64,000 nt of DNA from Diaporthe sp. PMI_573. Its lineage: Eukaryota; Ascomycota; Sordariomycetes; Diaporthales; Diaporthaceae. Both the position numbers and the translations under genes were made by a program. A model generated the notes under the pieces. That model had not been told where the DNA came from, did no database searches, and worked only from the letters and a program-made list of their open reading frames with translations. The DNA lies in NCBI GenBank assembly GCA_021399435.1, contig JAJTUP010000037.1, forward strand, positions 62,001 through 126,000, given 5' to 3'. Positions 44,631 through 56,802 of the stretch are shown in pieces (the first letter of the stretch is position 1; every line of letters begins with the position of its first letter).

Positions 44631-47600
44631 ATGGACCACGCCATGTATCATTCCCTTGGCATGGGCCAGCAAGACCCCAATGACCCAAACAGCCAGTACA
44701 ACCAGTCGAATCAGGCCGCACCGAATCAGTTCCAACCGCCCGTTGCTCCCAACCCATACCAGCAGCAGCAGCAGCAACAACAGCAACAACAGTTCCCGCC
44801 TCAGCAAGGCACTCCCCAGGGACAACAATACTATGGCACGCCTTCGCCAATGCCGCCTGGTGGACCCTCGCCACAGCCGACCCAGGGATACTTCCAGGGC
44901 CAGCCCCAAGCAGACCCGAACGATATCACATCGCAGATGGCAGGCATGTCGCTTGGGGCCGAGGGCCATCAGGTTGGCACGGGAAAGAGGAAGAAGAAGG
45001 ACAGGCACGCATACCACCAGGTCGAATCCACCGGCTCGTCTCAGCCATTCAACGGCATCCCTCCCGCAGGCACACCTGCTACGGCCTTCCTGAACGCCGA
45101 CCCCTCAGGAACCACCGGCTTCGTGGGCCAGCCGGCCTTCTCGCCTCAGCCGAACCAGGGCCAGTTCCCGGCTCCCAATGGGCCCTACACACCCGGTAGC
45201 GCCGCCTCTCCAGCAGAGTTCGCCGCGAGGAATGGCTCTACCGAGGCTGCTGTCGCGGCTGGAGGGCAGAACAAGGTCTCCCAGGACGAGCTCCCCAGCG
45301 TGCCTGCTGCCCGGGACGCTGCGCAACAATACTATCTCACCAACATATACCCTACTTTCGAGAAGCATGTGCCGCCTCCAGCCTCCGTCTCCTTCGTCGC
45401 CTTTGACCAAGGCAACTCCTCGCCAAAGTTTGCCCGTCTCACCATGAACAACATCCCCGCCACCTCCGAGGCGCTACATACGACTGGCCTTCCCCTCGGG
45501 CTCATGCTTCAGCCGCTGGCCCGGGCTCAGGCAGGCGAGGCCGAGGTCCCCGTCTTGGATTTTGGCGACATTGGTCCGCCTCGATGCAGGAGATGTCGAG
45601 CATACATCAACCCTTTCATGATGTTCCGTTCGGGCGGCAACAAGTTCGTTTGCAACCTCTGCACATATCCCAATGATACCCCGCCAGAATATTTCTGTGC
45701 AACTTCGCCGCAAGGCATCCGCGTCGACCGGGACCAACGGCCGGAGCTGTGCCGTGGTACCGTCGAGTTTGTTTGCCCCAAAGAGTACTACAACAGGGAG
45801 CCAGTGGGCCTGCGATGGCTCTTTGTCATCGATGTAACCCAGGAGGCTTACAACAAGGGCTACCTCGAAGCCTTCTGTGATGGCATTTTGGCCACTCTTT
45901 ACGGCGCGGACGAAGCAGAGGAGAAGGATGAGAATGGAGAGCCAAAACGGAGGATACCGCCCAACTCGAGGGTTGGCTTTGTCACTTATGACAAGGAGGT
46001 GCACTTCTACAACTGCAGTGTAAGTATCGCTGTTCCTGTTGCTGTTCTTGAAGCTGACTGTAAATCCCAGGCCGCGTTGGAGCAAGCTCAAATGATGATC
46101 ATGCCTGATATCGAGGATCCATTTGTACCCCTGAGTGACGGGCTGTTCGTTGATCCCGTCGAGTCAAAGTACGGGCCCTGCATGGCCTTTCCTCGTTTGA
46201 AGGCAAACCGCTGACCAAAGCATAGGGCTGTCATCTCGTCTCTGCTCACAAGATTACCGCAGATGTTCTCTGCCATCAAGAACCCAGAGCCCGCACTTCT
46301 GTCCACTCTCAACTCTGCCGTCTCTTCCCTCGAGAAGACAGGAGGCAAGATTATCTGCTCACTGTCAGCCTTGCCAACGTGGGGTCCTGGCCGTCTCTTC
46401 ATGAGGGACGATGGCAAGCACCCAGGTGGCGAGATAGACAAGAAGCTCTTCACAACTGAGCACCCTGGATGGAGGAAGCTGGCCGAGAGAATGGCTGCCG
46501 CCGGAGTCGGATCCGATTTCTTCCTTGCTGCACCCACTGGTGGCTATCTTGACATTGCCACAGTAGGTTACGTCTCTGCTATCACTGGCGGTGAGACCTT
46601 CTACTATCCGAACTTTGTGAACGGAAGAGACAATGCCAAGCTGTCCCTCGAGGTCAAGCATGCAGTCACTCGGGAGACCGGTTACGAAGCCCTCATGAAA
46701 GTGAGGTGCTCCAATGGCTTGCAAGTTTCTGGATACCACGGCAACTTCATCCAGCACACGTTCGGTGCTGACCTCGAGATTGGAAGCATCGATGCGGACA
46801 GGGCAATCGGTGTCACTTTCAGCCACGACGGCAAGCTGGACTCGAAGCTGGATGCCCACTTCCAATCAGCGCTGCTGTACACCACCGCAAACGGCGAGCG
46901 CAGGGTGCGCTGCAGCAACATCGTGGCCAGTGTGAGTGACAATGCCAAGGAGAGCATCAAGTTTGTCGACCAAGATGCAGTCGTCTCTATCATCGCGAAG
47001 GAAGCGGCGACAAAACTGGCAAGCACGTCAGCCTCGCTGAAGGACATCAGGCTCGGGCTGCAGGAGAAGACCATCGACGTGATGGCCGGCTACAGAAAGC
47101 ACTTTGTTTCGCAGTCGTACCCACCGGCACAGCTCGTCATGCCTGACAAGCTCAAGGAGCTCTGCATGTACATGCTCAGCATGATCAAGTGCAGAGCCTT
47201 CAAGGGCGGCAATGAGACCTCGGACAGACGTGTGCACGAGATGCGAATGATCCGCGGGATGGGCTGCCTAGAGACGAGCCTGTACCTCTACCCGCGCATG
47301 ATAGCCCTGCACAACCTCCAGGAGACTGAGGGCTTTGCGGACCCTGCAACAGGCCAACTCAAGCTGCCGCCCACGATGCGCAACACCTTCAGCAAGGTCG
47401 AGCCGGGCGGCGTGTACCTGATGGACAATGGTCAGCAGTGCATCCTTTGGTTCCACGCGCAAACTTCGCCGAATCTCATACAGGACCTCTTCGGCGAGGA
47501 CAAGACGACGCTTCAAAGTCTAGACGCGTACACAAGCGAACTGCCAGTGCTGGAGACACTCCTCAGTGCGCAAGTGCGGAATATCACGGAGTTCTGGAAG

Positions 47601-47897
47601 ACGCTGAGGGGCTCCAAGGGATTCACTGTCCAGCTTGCAAGGCAGGGCATCGATGGCGCCGAATACGAGTGGGCGCGCGGGCTTGTCGAAGACAGGTACG
47701 TAACAAGACGTGACGAGGACGAAAGAGCCTATGCTAACATCACAATCAGGAACAATGAGGCGCAATCGTATGTAGACTGGCTCGTCAACATACACCGCAT
47801 GGTGCAGCTCGAGCTCGCGGGCCAGCGCAAGAAGGAGGTCGAGACGGAGAACTCGGCCTTGGGCACCTTTGCCGGTCTGAGGCCTGCCTACTGGTAG
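44631..47897 (+). CDS. SEC24: COPII coat cargo-selection subunit SEC24
   Basis: Exons 44631-46019, 46071-46168, 46226-47695 and 47750-47897 encode 1034 residues. Introns 1 and 3 are multiples of three without stops, so they look like coding sequence if ignored; their GTAAGT and GTACGT donors and family conservation show they are introns. The N-terminus is disordered and rich in Q and P with a pure Q run of 11 near residue 45. The zinc finger CRRCRAYINPFMMF with VCNLC (about 318-343) is followed by the trunk (LRWLFVIDVT), a beta-sandwich, the helical domain (RCSNIVAS, CMYMLSMIKCRAFKGG) and a gelsolin-like end (CILWFHAQTSPNLIQDLFG). It pairs with Sec23 at ER exit sites and selects cargo. Confidence 0.96.
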
Positions 47898-48611
47898 ATG
47901 CTACCAACCTTATGATGCAGGGGCCGGGGAGGGGCCGCATTGTGGCAGTGGCCGATGGTCAGAATCTTTGCATCGCAGAGAGAGGCGCTGAACATATGGA
48001 ATGATTTGATCTTACACATGGCCCGGAAGTCGTACCCCAACGGGCGAGGTTTATGCAAAGCGATGGTGACCTTGGCTTGGGAGTATTTGTTGCCGCATGA
48101 TGCAGCCGGAAATATGACGGTGCAAATCCAAAATATTACAATATTTGTTTCAGCCCCCGCTCTTTGTTTGGTATTCCCGGCTCGCGTTCAATGGTGCATC
48201 TTGACGGGAGTAGACGGCGCTGAGCGTCTCATGCATCGTGTTCCGTCTATGAAAATGGCGATGCCATGACCGTCACGCTCGAGCAGAGGAGACATGGACA
48301 AGACCCATGCGGCTAGCCCAATGCAACGGTTCCTGTCCCTTCCAGGCAAAGCACACTTCAGCGGCACGACGAGATTTCAACAGAGAGTCATGTCAGTCAT
48401 TCCCGCAACCGAGCGAAAGCCAGTCACTCGGTCAGCCTGGTGGGGCGGGAGCTCGGGCAGCATGTTCTCCGGTGGTAAGTGAGATGGAGAGCGGCAAGGC
48501 AAGTAAGATGAGACAAGTGATCGAGGCCGAGTCCCGGTCGGTGCCTGCGTGAGCGATCGAATCGTTTTCCCGATCGACGAAGAAGGAAGACAAGAGAGAA
48601 GAATCGGATGC

Positions 48612-48635
<24 letters not shown>
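48612..48635 (+). repeat. Poly-A tract, 24 bases
   Basis: An uninterrupted A-run in intergenic DNA, about 0.7 kb past the SEC24 stop. Length suggests either a microsatellite or the trace of a retroposed insertion, but no source element is recognisable next to it. Confidence 0.85.
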
Positions 48636-48643
<8 letters not shown>

Positions 48644-49274
48644 CTTTACCTAAAAAGGGAAACGGGACGGGAGGTGGCCTGGTACGACACATACATGCAT
48701 ACATACGTACACATAGGTACATGACATGCCGCGTCGTGATGCAGGCTACCGAGGTGGATCGCCAGATCTCCCATCCCCTACGTGCGTACGTCTGCAGGGG
48801 AGAAGATGAGAGACAGAGAGAGGAGAAAGAAATTCCAACAATAATACAGCAAGACGGATGGATGATGGCTTGGCGGCTACGTCGAACAAGGGCCAGGGTG
48901 AGAGAGATGTGGTGCTGGTGTAGTAAGAGTGACGAGGGCGTCGCATCTTGCATTGTCCATCTGCGTCTCGCTCTGTCATACATTACTCTGCATTAGGCGA
49001 CCGTTGGATGATGGGGTTGTGTCAGTCTCTGGCGTTTTCTTTTTAATGTCTTAATCTCCGAGTGTGTCTGTCCCCCCCACCCGCTTTTCCTCGACGTTCA
49101 GCTGCTACGTTGCACGGCCCCAGGCTTTCACAATCTGTTGCCCTCTGCGTGATCTTCTTTGGTGGCTCTCTGTCCTCTCACGCCAAGTTTGATCCGGCGG
49201 TCTCTGAGCCGTCACCAAGGTACTCTCTCTCTCACGCGGCGCCCCTTGATCTTTTGTCTCTCTCTTTCTCGTGA

Positions 49275-49290
49275 GTGTGTGTGTGTGTGT
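49275..49290 (+). repeat. (GT)8 microsatellite
   Basis: Simple dinucleotide repeat in a pyrimidine-rich intergenic stretch. Confidence 0.8.
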
Positions 49291-51306
49291 TCCCTAGCTC
49301 CGGAAGAGGGCTCAGGAATGCATCGAGGCTTGATGCATGTGTCGCTTAGCCTTCTTCAGGCCGTAGGACCTGCCCGTCGTGCGACCTGACATGCACGATC
49401 GGTGCGACTCGATCTCACTCTTGCGCTACGTTCCGCCAGAACGACCGAGGATCCCTTTTCTTTTTTGTTTTCTCTGCCTCTTTGGAGGGGGGGGGCAAGA
49501 GTGGGGTACACGAAGCGGTCGAGGAGGTGTCGTGTCGTGTCGTGTCTTGTCTTGACGTGTTATTCTGTCGTAGCGCTGGAGAATTATGTCAAGGCAAGCC
49601 ACACTCTAATGTTCGGCACTTTTGGACCGCACTAGAGCCAGCCAGGCCAGCACATCACACCGTCATGTGCTACAGAATAAACATCAGGAATGTCTGTATA
49701 TTGCTCGCCGGAGCGCCATCAGGAATGAAATCCAGTCTTGTTGACTGTAAGGGTGAGAAACCCCTTTGCCCGACCCTCGCCTCGGTGGGTTGGACACATA
49801 TGTTCTCATGTCGCTTACAGACACAACATCTAGATGCCATTCGTGCTTATGGGAATGTGGATCTGTGGCCCGAGTGACGTCTCGGCAATCTGAGACAGTC
49901 GAGTACCATTATCATGCCTTCACACCGCTATGGGTGTCGTTTGGCCAGTGTATCGTGATCCAGGTCATGCCCGGCCGAGTGGTTCTCCCATCTCTCACAG
50001 GCTCTTGAGGCTCGATACACAGAGCAATGCTGGCTTGCAGACTATACGAGAGATTTCCTAAATAGAACGCCATCTATAGGTATGGTTCATGGAGAGAACA
50101 CGGCTCAAGTTCACTCCTGCTCGCTCACCGATGTGTGCAAGTGCTCACAGATGCCACTGCAAATGAACATCAGCTTTGATCCGTATGATTCCGATTTTCC
50201 CAGATCAATGTCTCAGTACAAGGGGCACACAGCAAGCGGGTAATTCATGCTCAAAGCCGTCAATAAATTTTGCTTCGTCTGAGAATGGTCTGGACTGTCT
50301 GCTGCATCTCATTTTGTATCCATCGATCGGCCTCGGCAAAGCATTTCCTGATCCTCCCGCAATTATCTGCGCCCCGGTCCGAGAAAAGCAACGCCATATT
50401 ACCGCCCGTCGATGTTGAGGCGTGGGGGTTTCCTTCTTCGCACGCTGACTAGTGACGCGGATTTGCTTTTTTTTCTTCTTAGTTTGGAAGAGACGTTACC
50501 GGTGATATGCAGCACTGGAGTGTTATTGTCTGAACTCAGCCAGGCTGCCATGATATTTTCCATCTCCGTTCGGGGGGACGTGACGGTCAATTGATCAAGT
50601 CAACCCATTACTCGTGTCAGCAGAGACAGCGCCCCTTTCCGCGACAGCAGTCCGAGACTCAGACAAGTGAGTGTGGGCCTTTAGAATCGACACCAATTAG
50701 GCGAGGTCACATGAGCTCTCTCCGTCTCAGACGGTTCAGCCTCCTTGGCTACACCGCATGAGCTGTCGAGGCTTGGGCGCTTCGGGTACGACGTCGTTCC
50801 GCATTCCTTAGACCACCACATACACACAAGATGCCCTGAGACCCGCAGATCACAGATCTTGCATACGCCCTGCGCCATTGCTGCAGCCCTGGGAGCATGG
50901 GCGGAGCGGGATGCTGATGTAGGCGGTGAAGCATCCAGGGAGGTCCTAGGCCGGACACCGGAGAGACACCCGGATCGACACCGCGGGTGGGAGGAGGCAA
51001 AAGAAAACATCTCCAATTTTGGCATTATTGTGTAAGCGTAATAGAGTAGAGTAACCGCAGACGGCCGGCCGGCCAGTCACCAGCCGGAGCATTTTTTTGA
51101 GAATCCCAGGAATCGAGTATCGAGACACGAAACGAATCTTTCCTGTCCCGACAGAATCAGACCTCCAACACAATCCAAGATAGGCGCCATCCTACGTCCA
51201 AATCCCCTGAGTGGCCAGGCCAAAGTAAGCCACAAGCAGCCTCGGGCCTACTACCTCCTGCTGTCTCCTGTTCCTGATGTTTTCCCCAAAAGTCTTGGCC
51301 TAACAC

Positions 51307-52545
51307 CTAACACACAAGGTTGCCCAGTCCCATCCTTCCGTCAGGCTGCTGTGTGACTCTCTGGATCTCGGCCGGGTTGAAGACCCATTCGAAGACGGCC
51401 ATGTCCGTCGGGCAGGCGGGGATCGAAGACGAGCCGGACGACTTACCTTTCCCCTTGCTTGAGCTGCTGCTACCGCCTCCACCCGAGCCGCCACTACTGC
51501 TGCTGCCGCCGCCCCTGTTTTTCTTGGCCGCGTCCTCGAGGATGAGGCGCATTGTGCTCTGGGACGGGTCCTCGAACACGAAGGCGACGTTCTCAATCCT
51601 GCCGCGGAGATTCGTGTCCCACAGGAAGACCTCGCGCCATAGCTCGGCCATTTCTTGTGGCGGGTTGCGGTACCAGTTGCCCAGGCCAAAGTCGCCGATG
51701 ACGACGTTGCGTATGTCGTTGTATGCACAGATGCTGAGGGCCGCCCGCAGCTTATTCTTGGCCATCTCGCGCTCGTCGTCGAACGAGTACTTGGTCCCGC
51801 CCTCCTTGAGCTTGGGTCGGCACATGGGCGTCACAGAGACCACGGGCAGCGCCCGCCACTCCTCCAGCTTGCGCTCCTCGTACCTATCGTGCGGGCCGCG
51901 GAAGACGACTGCCACGTTTGCAACAGCACCTGTTAGCTGAAGGGGGCCACAAATTCCGCGTTCGGTCTCCTAAGTCGAGAGAAAGGGGCTTTTGACTTGC
52001 CGACTCTGTCAGAGTAAATGCCTCCCGCCCAGGGCAGAGGATAGTGGCCCCCAGTCACATAGGATGCGGGGCCCGGTGTCGCGATCGTGGCGGACAGCGT
52101 GCTCCTCCGGCAAAGGCGCTCCTCGTAGCCCACGACACCCGTCTCCCAATCCCCGCCGGGCCTCTTCTCGTTGGCGGCGCAGATGAATGCTACCCTTGTG
52201 TTGTTGTTCCGCGCTGACCAGTTCGTAGCCAGATCCACGGGATCATCCGTGTGAATCCCTGGAATGCGTGTTAGTGAGACCATGCGGTACAACCAGGTAC
52301 GACGTGTACCCAAAAAGCCGGAGCCCCGGATGTGTAGACGCACAAAAGGTTGGGTTTGCAAGACCCATGGGCCGCTGGGGAAATTGATCTGGTGTGAAAC
52401 TGAGCGGGTTCGAAAAGAGGTAGGAATACAGCGGCCATGTGTTGGCGTAGTGCTTGCGAATGTAAGGGATGGTGTTTCTCTTGGTCTGAGCCGCCACCTC
52501 CGAAGGTTTCGGCTTGGACGATCTGGATGAGCTACCGGGCGGCAT
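51307..52545 (-). CDS. Microbial-type PARG (poly(ADP-ribose) glycohydrolase)-like protein
   Basis: Minus-strand exons are 52545-52344, 52258-52001 and 51908-51307, giving 353 residues with all phases closing. The family core is CAANEKRPGGDWETGVVGYEERLCRRSTL, given here in parts: CAANEKRPGGDWETG, then VVGYEERLCRRSTL, then YPLPWAGGIYSDRVVVFRGPHDRY built across intron 2. This is the macro-domain fold of bacterial-type PARG/DUF2263 proteins. The PARG signature GGG...QEE is altered to GGD...YEE, keeping both glutamates. ADP-ribose or nucleotide hydrolysis is possible but not certain. Intron 2 has a GC donor (G|GCAAGT) and ends GGCAG. A Gly/Ser linker with a KGKGK patch sits between about residues 285 and 315. 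Confidence 0.85.
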
Positions 52546-55047
52546 CTTTTCAGAGAGCCGGCTTCTTCACAAAGACCTGTGGTTGCGAGCAAGGACCTCA
52601 AATGGCAGGATGGCGGGCGGTGCTGAGCAGCCGCAGGCACCGTGAATTGCGGTAGAAAGGGGGCGGGCAACAAAACGAACGAGGAAGGAGTGTCGGTTGG
52701 TGTTGGAGGGCGACGTTAGGAGGAGGAGCACCGACGACGATTTGGGTCAGCCCATTATATAACTGCACAGCTTTGGACAGGCTCGGGCATCAGATACAAA
52801 CCGCGGGCGGGTGTGGTTGCAGATATGTCTTCGATTTTCGGCAGCAGTGGGCATGGAACGGGCAAGTACGGACCATCCCAAGCGAAAAATCAAAGACTGT
52901 TCAAGGCGGCGGTGTAACCGGGGTGCTTGAACATATCCACTCATGTCTTGAACATTCAATGGGAGGGCCAACCCAACACTGGTGACGAGCCACGGGGGGG
53001 GGGCAGTTGTTGAGAGCTGTTTATACACTGGCCCTTTGCCAGGGCTGCCTCTCTCGTGCGGCACCCAATATGGTGCGAGCAAGAGCGCAGCAGGTTGGTG
53101 TAGGACCACCTGATCCAAATTCATGGTTGGCGGGTTCAGAGAGTGATATGAAGGTTGCAGGCGGCCGTCCGCGACCTGCTACTGCAATCTGCCGTTTGTT
53201 ACACCAGATCTGGATTTGGCTGCTTTGTGACCTGTTCCCAAGCGCCGCTACGCCTCCTGCCTTGCCTTTCTGCAGGTCAACGATGCAATGAAACAATAGG
53301 AAACGGGACAGGTCTGGCGGCCGGGTGGGTGGCGGCTCCGGTCTATAGCGTCAAGGGGCGTCTTGCAAGACAGATGTGGTTTAGTGAAGGGCCACACAAC
53401 GGTTTCCTCGTTCGATTTCCCACGAGAAAAGGAAGTGAGGAAATGGTCTGTGTTTTTTTTTTGTTGGCAGTCGCTAGTGCCCTGCCGCTTAGCAGCCCTC
53501 GGGACGGGAAGCAAGAAGACAAGGTCATATGACCAGAAAAACCCGGCCGCTCAGAAGGCCGAACGAGGGAGCTCGTTGCCCTCTGTTTGCGAGCCAAGGC
53601 CACAGCTCGAATCCGACAGCCTGGGACGTCCCACATAACACGTTCCAGTGGAGCCGCTGCAGGCCGAGTGTCAAACGACGAGGCCTTGCCCGCAGTCTGT
53701 GGCAGTCACATCCAACAGTCCCAGCAGCTGGGGAGGGGGGGGTGGACGGCCAACAACAATGGCCTGCTCGTCCTGCTTGCCTGAACAGCGTCGGTGGCAG
53801 CGTCTCGAGGCCACTGATGGGCACAGCTGGACAAGTAAATGGTAGCACAATCACGTATATCAAGCCCTGGGCCGTCTGTGGTGAAGGGCGGCGAATTCAA
53901 CGTACGTAGTTCGGCCTTCCCTTGCCGAAGCTGGCACAACACGTCGAGTATTCCCTGCCTGGCAGGGCCGCTTCTCCCGTCATGGCTTGGCAGGTCGAGT
54001 CCGTGACCGGACGAGATGGCGGCGCTCACCAGATGCTTGGTACTTTTGACAGGTAATGTAGCTCGAGGGACTGAAGCACCGAGTGTCCGTTTGCCTTGGG
54101 CCAAGACGGACCGCAGGGACCAAGCTCGAGCTGCTCGCGCGGTATTCGCGGAGCAGTGGCCGGCTCCGCTGGCGAATGCTGCTGCCTTCCATGTGATATG
54201 TGATGGCGCAGAGTGGCAGATAAAGGGATCTGGATATTATTTCGTGCGTAGGAAGGCAATCAATAAATGATCTGCAGCAGTGTGTCTCCCAACACCAACG
54301 ACAACGCCTTTTATCAGCCAGGCCGAGAGCGGACGAGGAAGTCATCTGAAACGCATGAGCCCGACAGGCACTGTGCTGTGACGAATGCGCAAGATTCAAC
54401 CAGCTCGAGCTTGATTGCCGCAAAGAAACTCCGGTTGGAGGCGCTTTGCAGGCGTGGTAACAGCACATGTCGACGCGAACTCTCGATCTGGTCAGGTATG
54501 AAGCTGCGCCTGGCTGGTGGTCGTTCGAGTTCAGACGAGCCTGTCCGTGTTTTCAGGAATATCATCCTGTCACGATCTCCGACGGCACAAGTGGATTTCA
54601 AACATCCCGAGGTCATGGATGGCGTTTGGTGTCAAGTCCCAAGATGGCTGAGGTCAAACGCTGCATCTGCTTGGGTTCCGTTTGCCTGTTCGGGTATCAG
54701 TAGGTACCTAAGTACCTAGGTACTAACACAGTAGTCCAACAAGCAACGAGAGTCCAATTTGGCAAACGGTTCTGTGGTCTGTGCGCGGGAATTACGTAAC
54801 ATCCCAACGCGTTCAGTTTTCTTTTCCCGTTTCCCGCTGGTGAGCTTCCGACTGCGCCTACCTGCCCGCAGCTCGAAGCTTGTAGCACGGTTTAACTTTG
54901 GCCGAAGACGTCACTCGGTAATAACACCATGTCGAGGTAACGCGAAGCCGATATGATATGATGCAGATCACGCCTCGGTCTCATTGAACCTCGGCTCGCC
55001 TTTGACCGTCCTCTGCCCCCCCCCCAAATCCATTTCCTGGCGGAGAC
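52546..55047. promoter_or_regulatory. Divergent intergenic region, 2.5 kb, PARG-like and AsnRS genes
   Basis: No gene is supported. It should contain both promoters. Near the synthetase side, at 54701-54723, two nested palindromes occur (TAGGTACCTA and GTACCTAGGTAC). Confidence 0.45.
54701..54723. promoter_or_regulatory. Paired palindromes upstream of the AsnRS gene
   Basis: TAGGTACCTA at 54701-54710 is followed after one base by GTACCTAGGTAC at 54712-54723. Both are perfect palindromes and lie about 330 bases upstream of the start codon. The core is shared with 32335-32344. Confidence 0.4.
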
Positions 55048-56802
55048 ATGCGCGCAGCCCGCTTAGCCCTCGCTGCTAGGCATCTGCCGTCGAGGAGCAG
55101 CGCATCTGTCGCGTCTCCTGCAGTGACATGGCTCTCAGCGCATCGCTACGTGACCAGTGGCGGTGGCCACGTTCCTCCTAGGACCATCGCGAGGTTGCTG
55201 GAGTGGAAGCCCCAGGAAGAGGTTCGCCCTGTCGTCGTCAATGGCTTCATCCGCTCCGTGCGGTCCATGAAGTCGCGCTCCTTTGTCGCTCTCGGAGATG
55301 GCTCCTCCCTTGCTTCTCTGCAAGCCCTCGTACCCACGAGCCAGGCCCAAGGGTGCGGATTGTTCTTTCAGTCCTATTGTCTCGGGGTTTGACACTTTTG
55401 ATACTGACGCGTCGTCTCTCTGCAGTCTCGCCGTCGGGGCTGCCGTCCGTCTCACCGGGTCCTGGGTTCCCTCCAAGGGCACCGGACAATCTCACGAGCT
55501 CCAGGTCGACGACGTCCAAGTCCTGGGTCCTTCCGACCCCAAGGTGCATTGCTATCCCGCTGCTTCCCTCTCTGCAAGCTTGCTGAGACTTCGGCAAGCC
55601 TGAGATGTTCTGTGACTGACCATCGTCGCCTTCAGACATTTCCGATTCAGAAAAAGTATCAAACTCCAGAGTACTTGCGAACCATACCTCATCTTCGGCC
55701 GAGAACTCCTTTCAACTCCGCCCTCCTCAGGCTTCGGTCCGAAAGCATCGCGGCTTTGACCCAGTTCTTTGCCACTCGTGAATTCGTCCAGACTCACCCA
55801 CCTATTTTGTCCTCGTCTGACTGTGAGGGCGCCGGGGAGGTTTTTAAGGTCGCCCCTGCCCATCAAGACGAGGGTGAGACTGCCGACTCGTTCTTCCGAG
55901 CACCCAAATATCTCACCGTATCGACCCAGCTCCACCTCGAGGCACTCGCACAGGCTGTCGGCAATGTGTGGACCCTGTCCCCGACATTCCGTGCAGAAAA
56001 GAGCGACACGTCGAGACATTTGAGCGAGTTCTACATGCTCGAGGCGGAGATGAGCTTTGTGGATCAACTGGGTGGTGTCATGGACATTGTCGAAGAGATG
56101 CTACGCTACCTGACCACAAGTCTCTACGAGTCTCGAGTGGCCCGGGAGCTTCGGTCCCCAGGCCAAGACAGGGCCTCTGGCGAAAGCGCCGTGGACAGGG
56201 CCACGCCAGAGGAAGTCGAAAGGAGGTGGCAGGGGATGATGCAGCCTTCTTGGCCACGTGTGACCTATGCCGAAGCCATTGACATCCTGGAGAAGGACGC
56301 CCAACTCTTCAGGCAGCCGCCGTCATGGGCCGCAGGGCTGCAGTCTGAGCACGAAAAGTACATCGCCCGCGTGGTTGGAGATGGGAAGCCGGTCTTTGTC
56401 ACAGACTACCCATCAGAAATCAAACCCTTCTACATGCGTGCAACTCCGGAATCCGGTTCAGGAACCCGCCATACCGCCGACTGCTTCGATCTCCTGGTGC
56501 CGGAATATTGTGAGATCGCCGGCGGCTCGATGCGTGAGCATCGCCTGCCAGAGCTCCTGACTTCCATGAAAAAGCACAATATGGCCACACCTGCTCAGGA
56601 TGACGCCAGCCTTCCGACTGCGGACGACCCAACGTTGCCGTCAGGCAGCCTGGATTGGTACGTCGACCTGCGACGTTGGGGATGTCCTCCTCATGGAGGT
56701 TTCGGACTAGGCTTCGATCGTCTACTCGGTTATCTGTCTGGGGTCCAGAGCATCCGGGACACGGTGACCTTCCCCCGTTGGTACGGTCGGTGTGACTGTT
56801 GA
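55048..56802 (+). CDS. Asparaginyl-tRNA synthetase, mitochondrial type (Slm5-like)
   Basis: Exons 55048-55352, 55426-55543 and 55636-56802 encode 529 residues. Residues 1-40 are rich in A, R and S without acid residues (MRAARLALAARHLPSRSSAS), a mitochondrial presequence pattern. An OB-fold anticodon-binding domain follows (VVVNGFIRSVRSMKSRSFVA to DVQVLGPSDPK). The class II catalytic core has motif 2 at FRAEKSDTSRHLSEFYMLEAEM (about 258-279) and motif 3 at HGGFGLGFDRLLGYL near the end. SLDWYVDLRRWGCPPHGGFG and IRDTVTFPRWYG fit AsnRS rather than AspRS. It charges tRNA-Asn in the mitochondrial matrix. Introns are GTGCGG..TGCAG and GTGCAT..TTCAG. Confidence 0.92.

Larger units (their letters stand above)
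47898..51306. other. Convergent intergenic region, 3.4 kb, no gene seen
   Basis: It separates SEC24 and the PARG-like gene, whose 3' ends face each other. No frame on either strand shows a family, a signal peptide or a plausible exon chain. It contains a 24-base A-run at 48612-48635 and a (GT)8 run at 49275-49290. Non-coding transcripts cannot be excluded. Confidence 0.5.
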
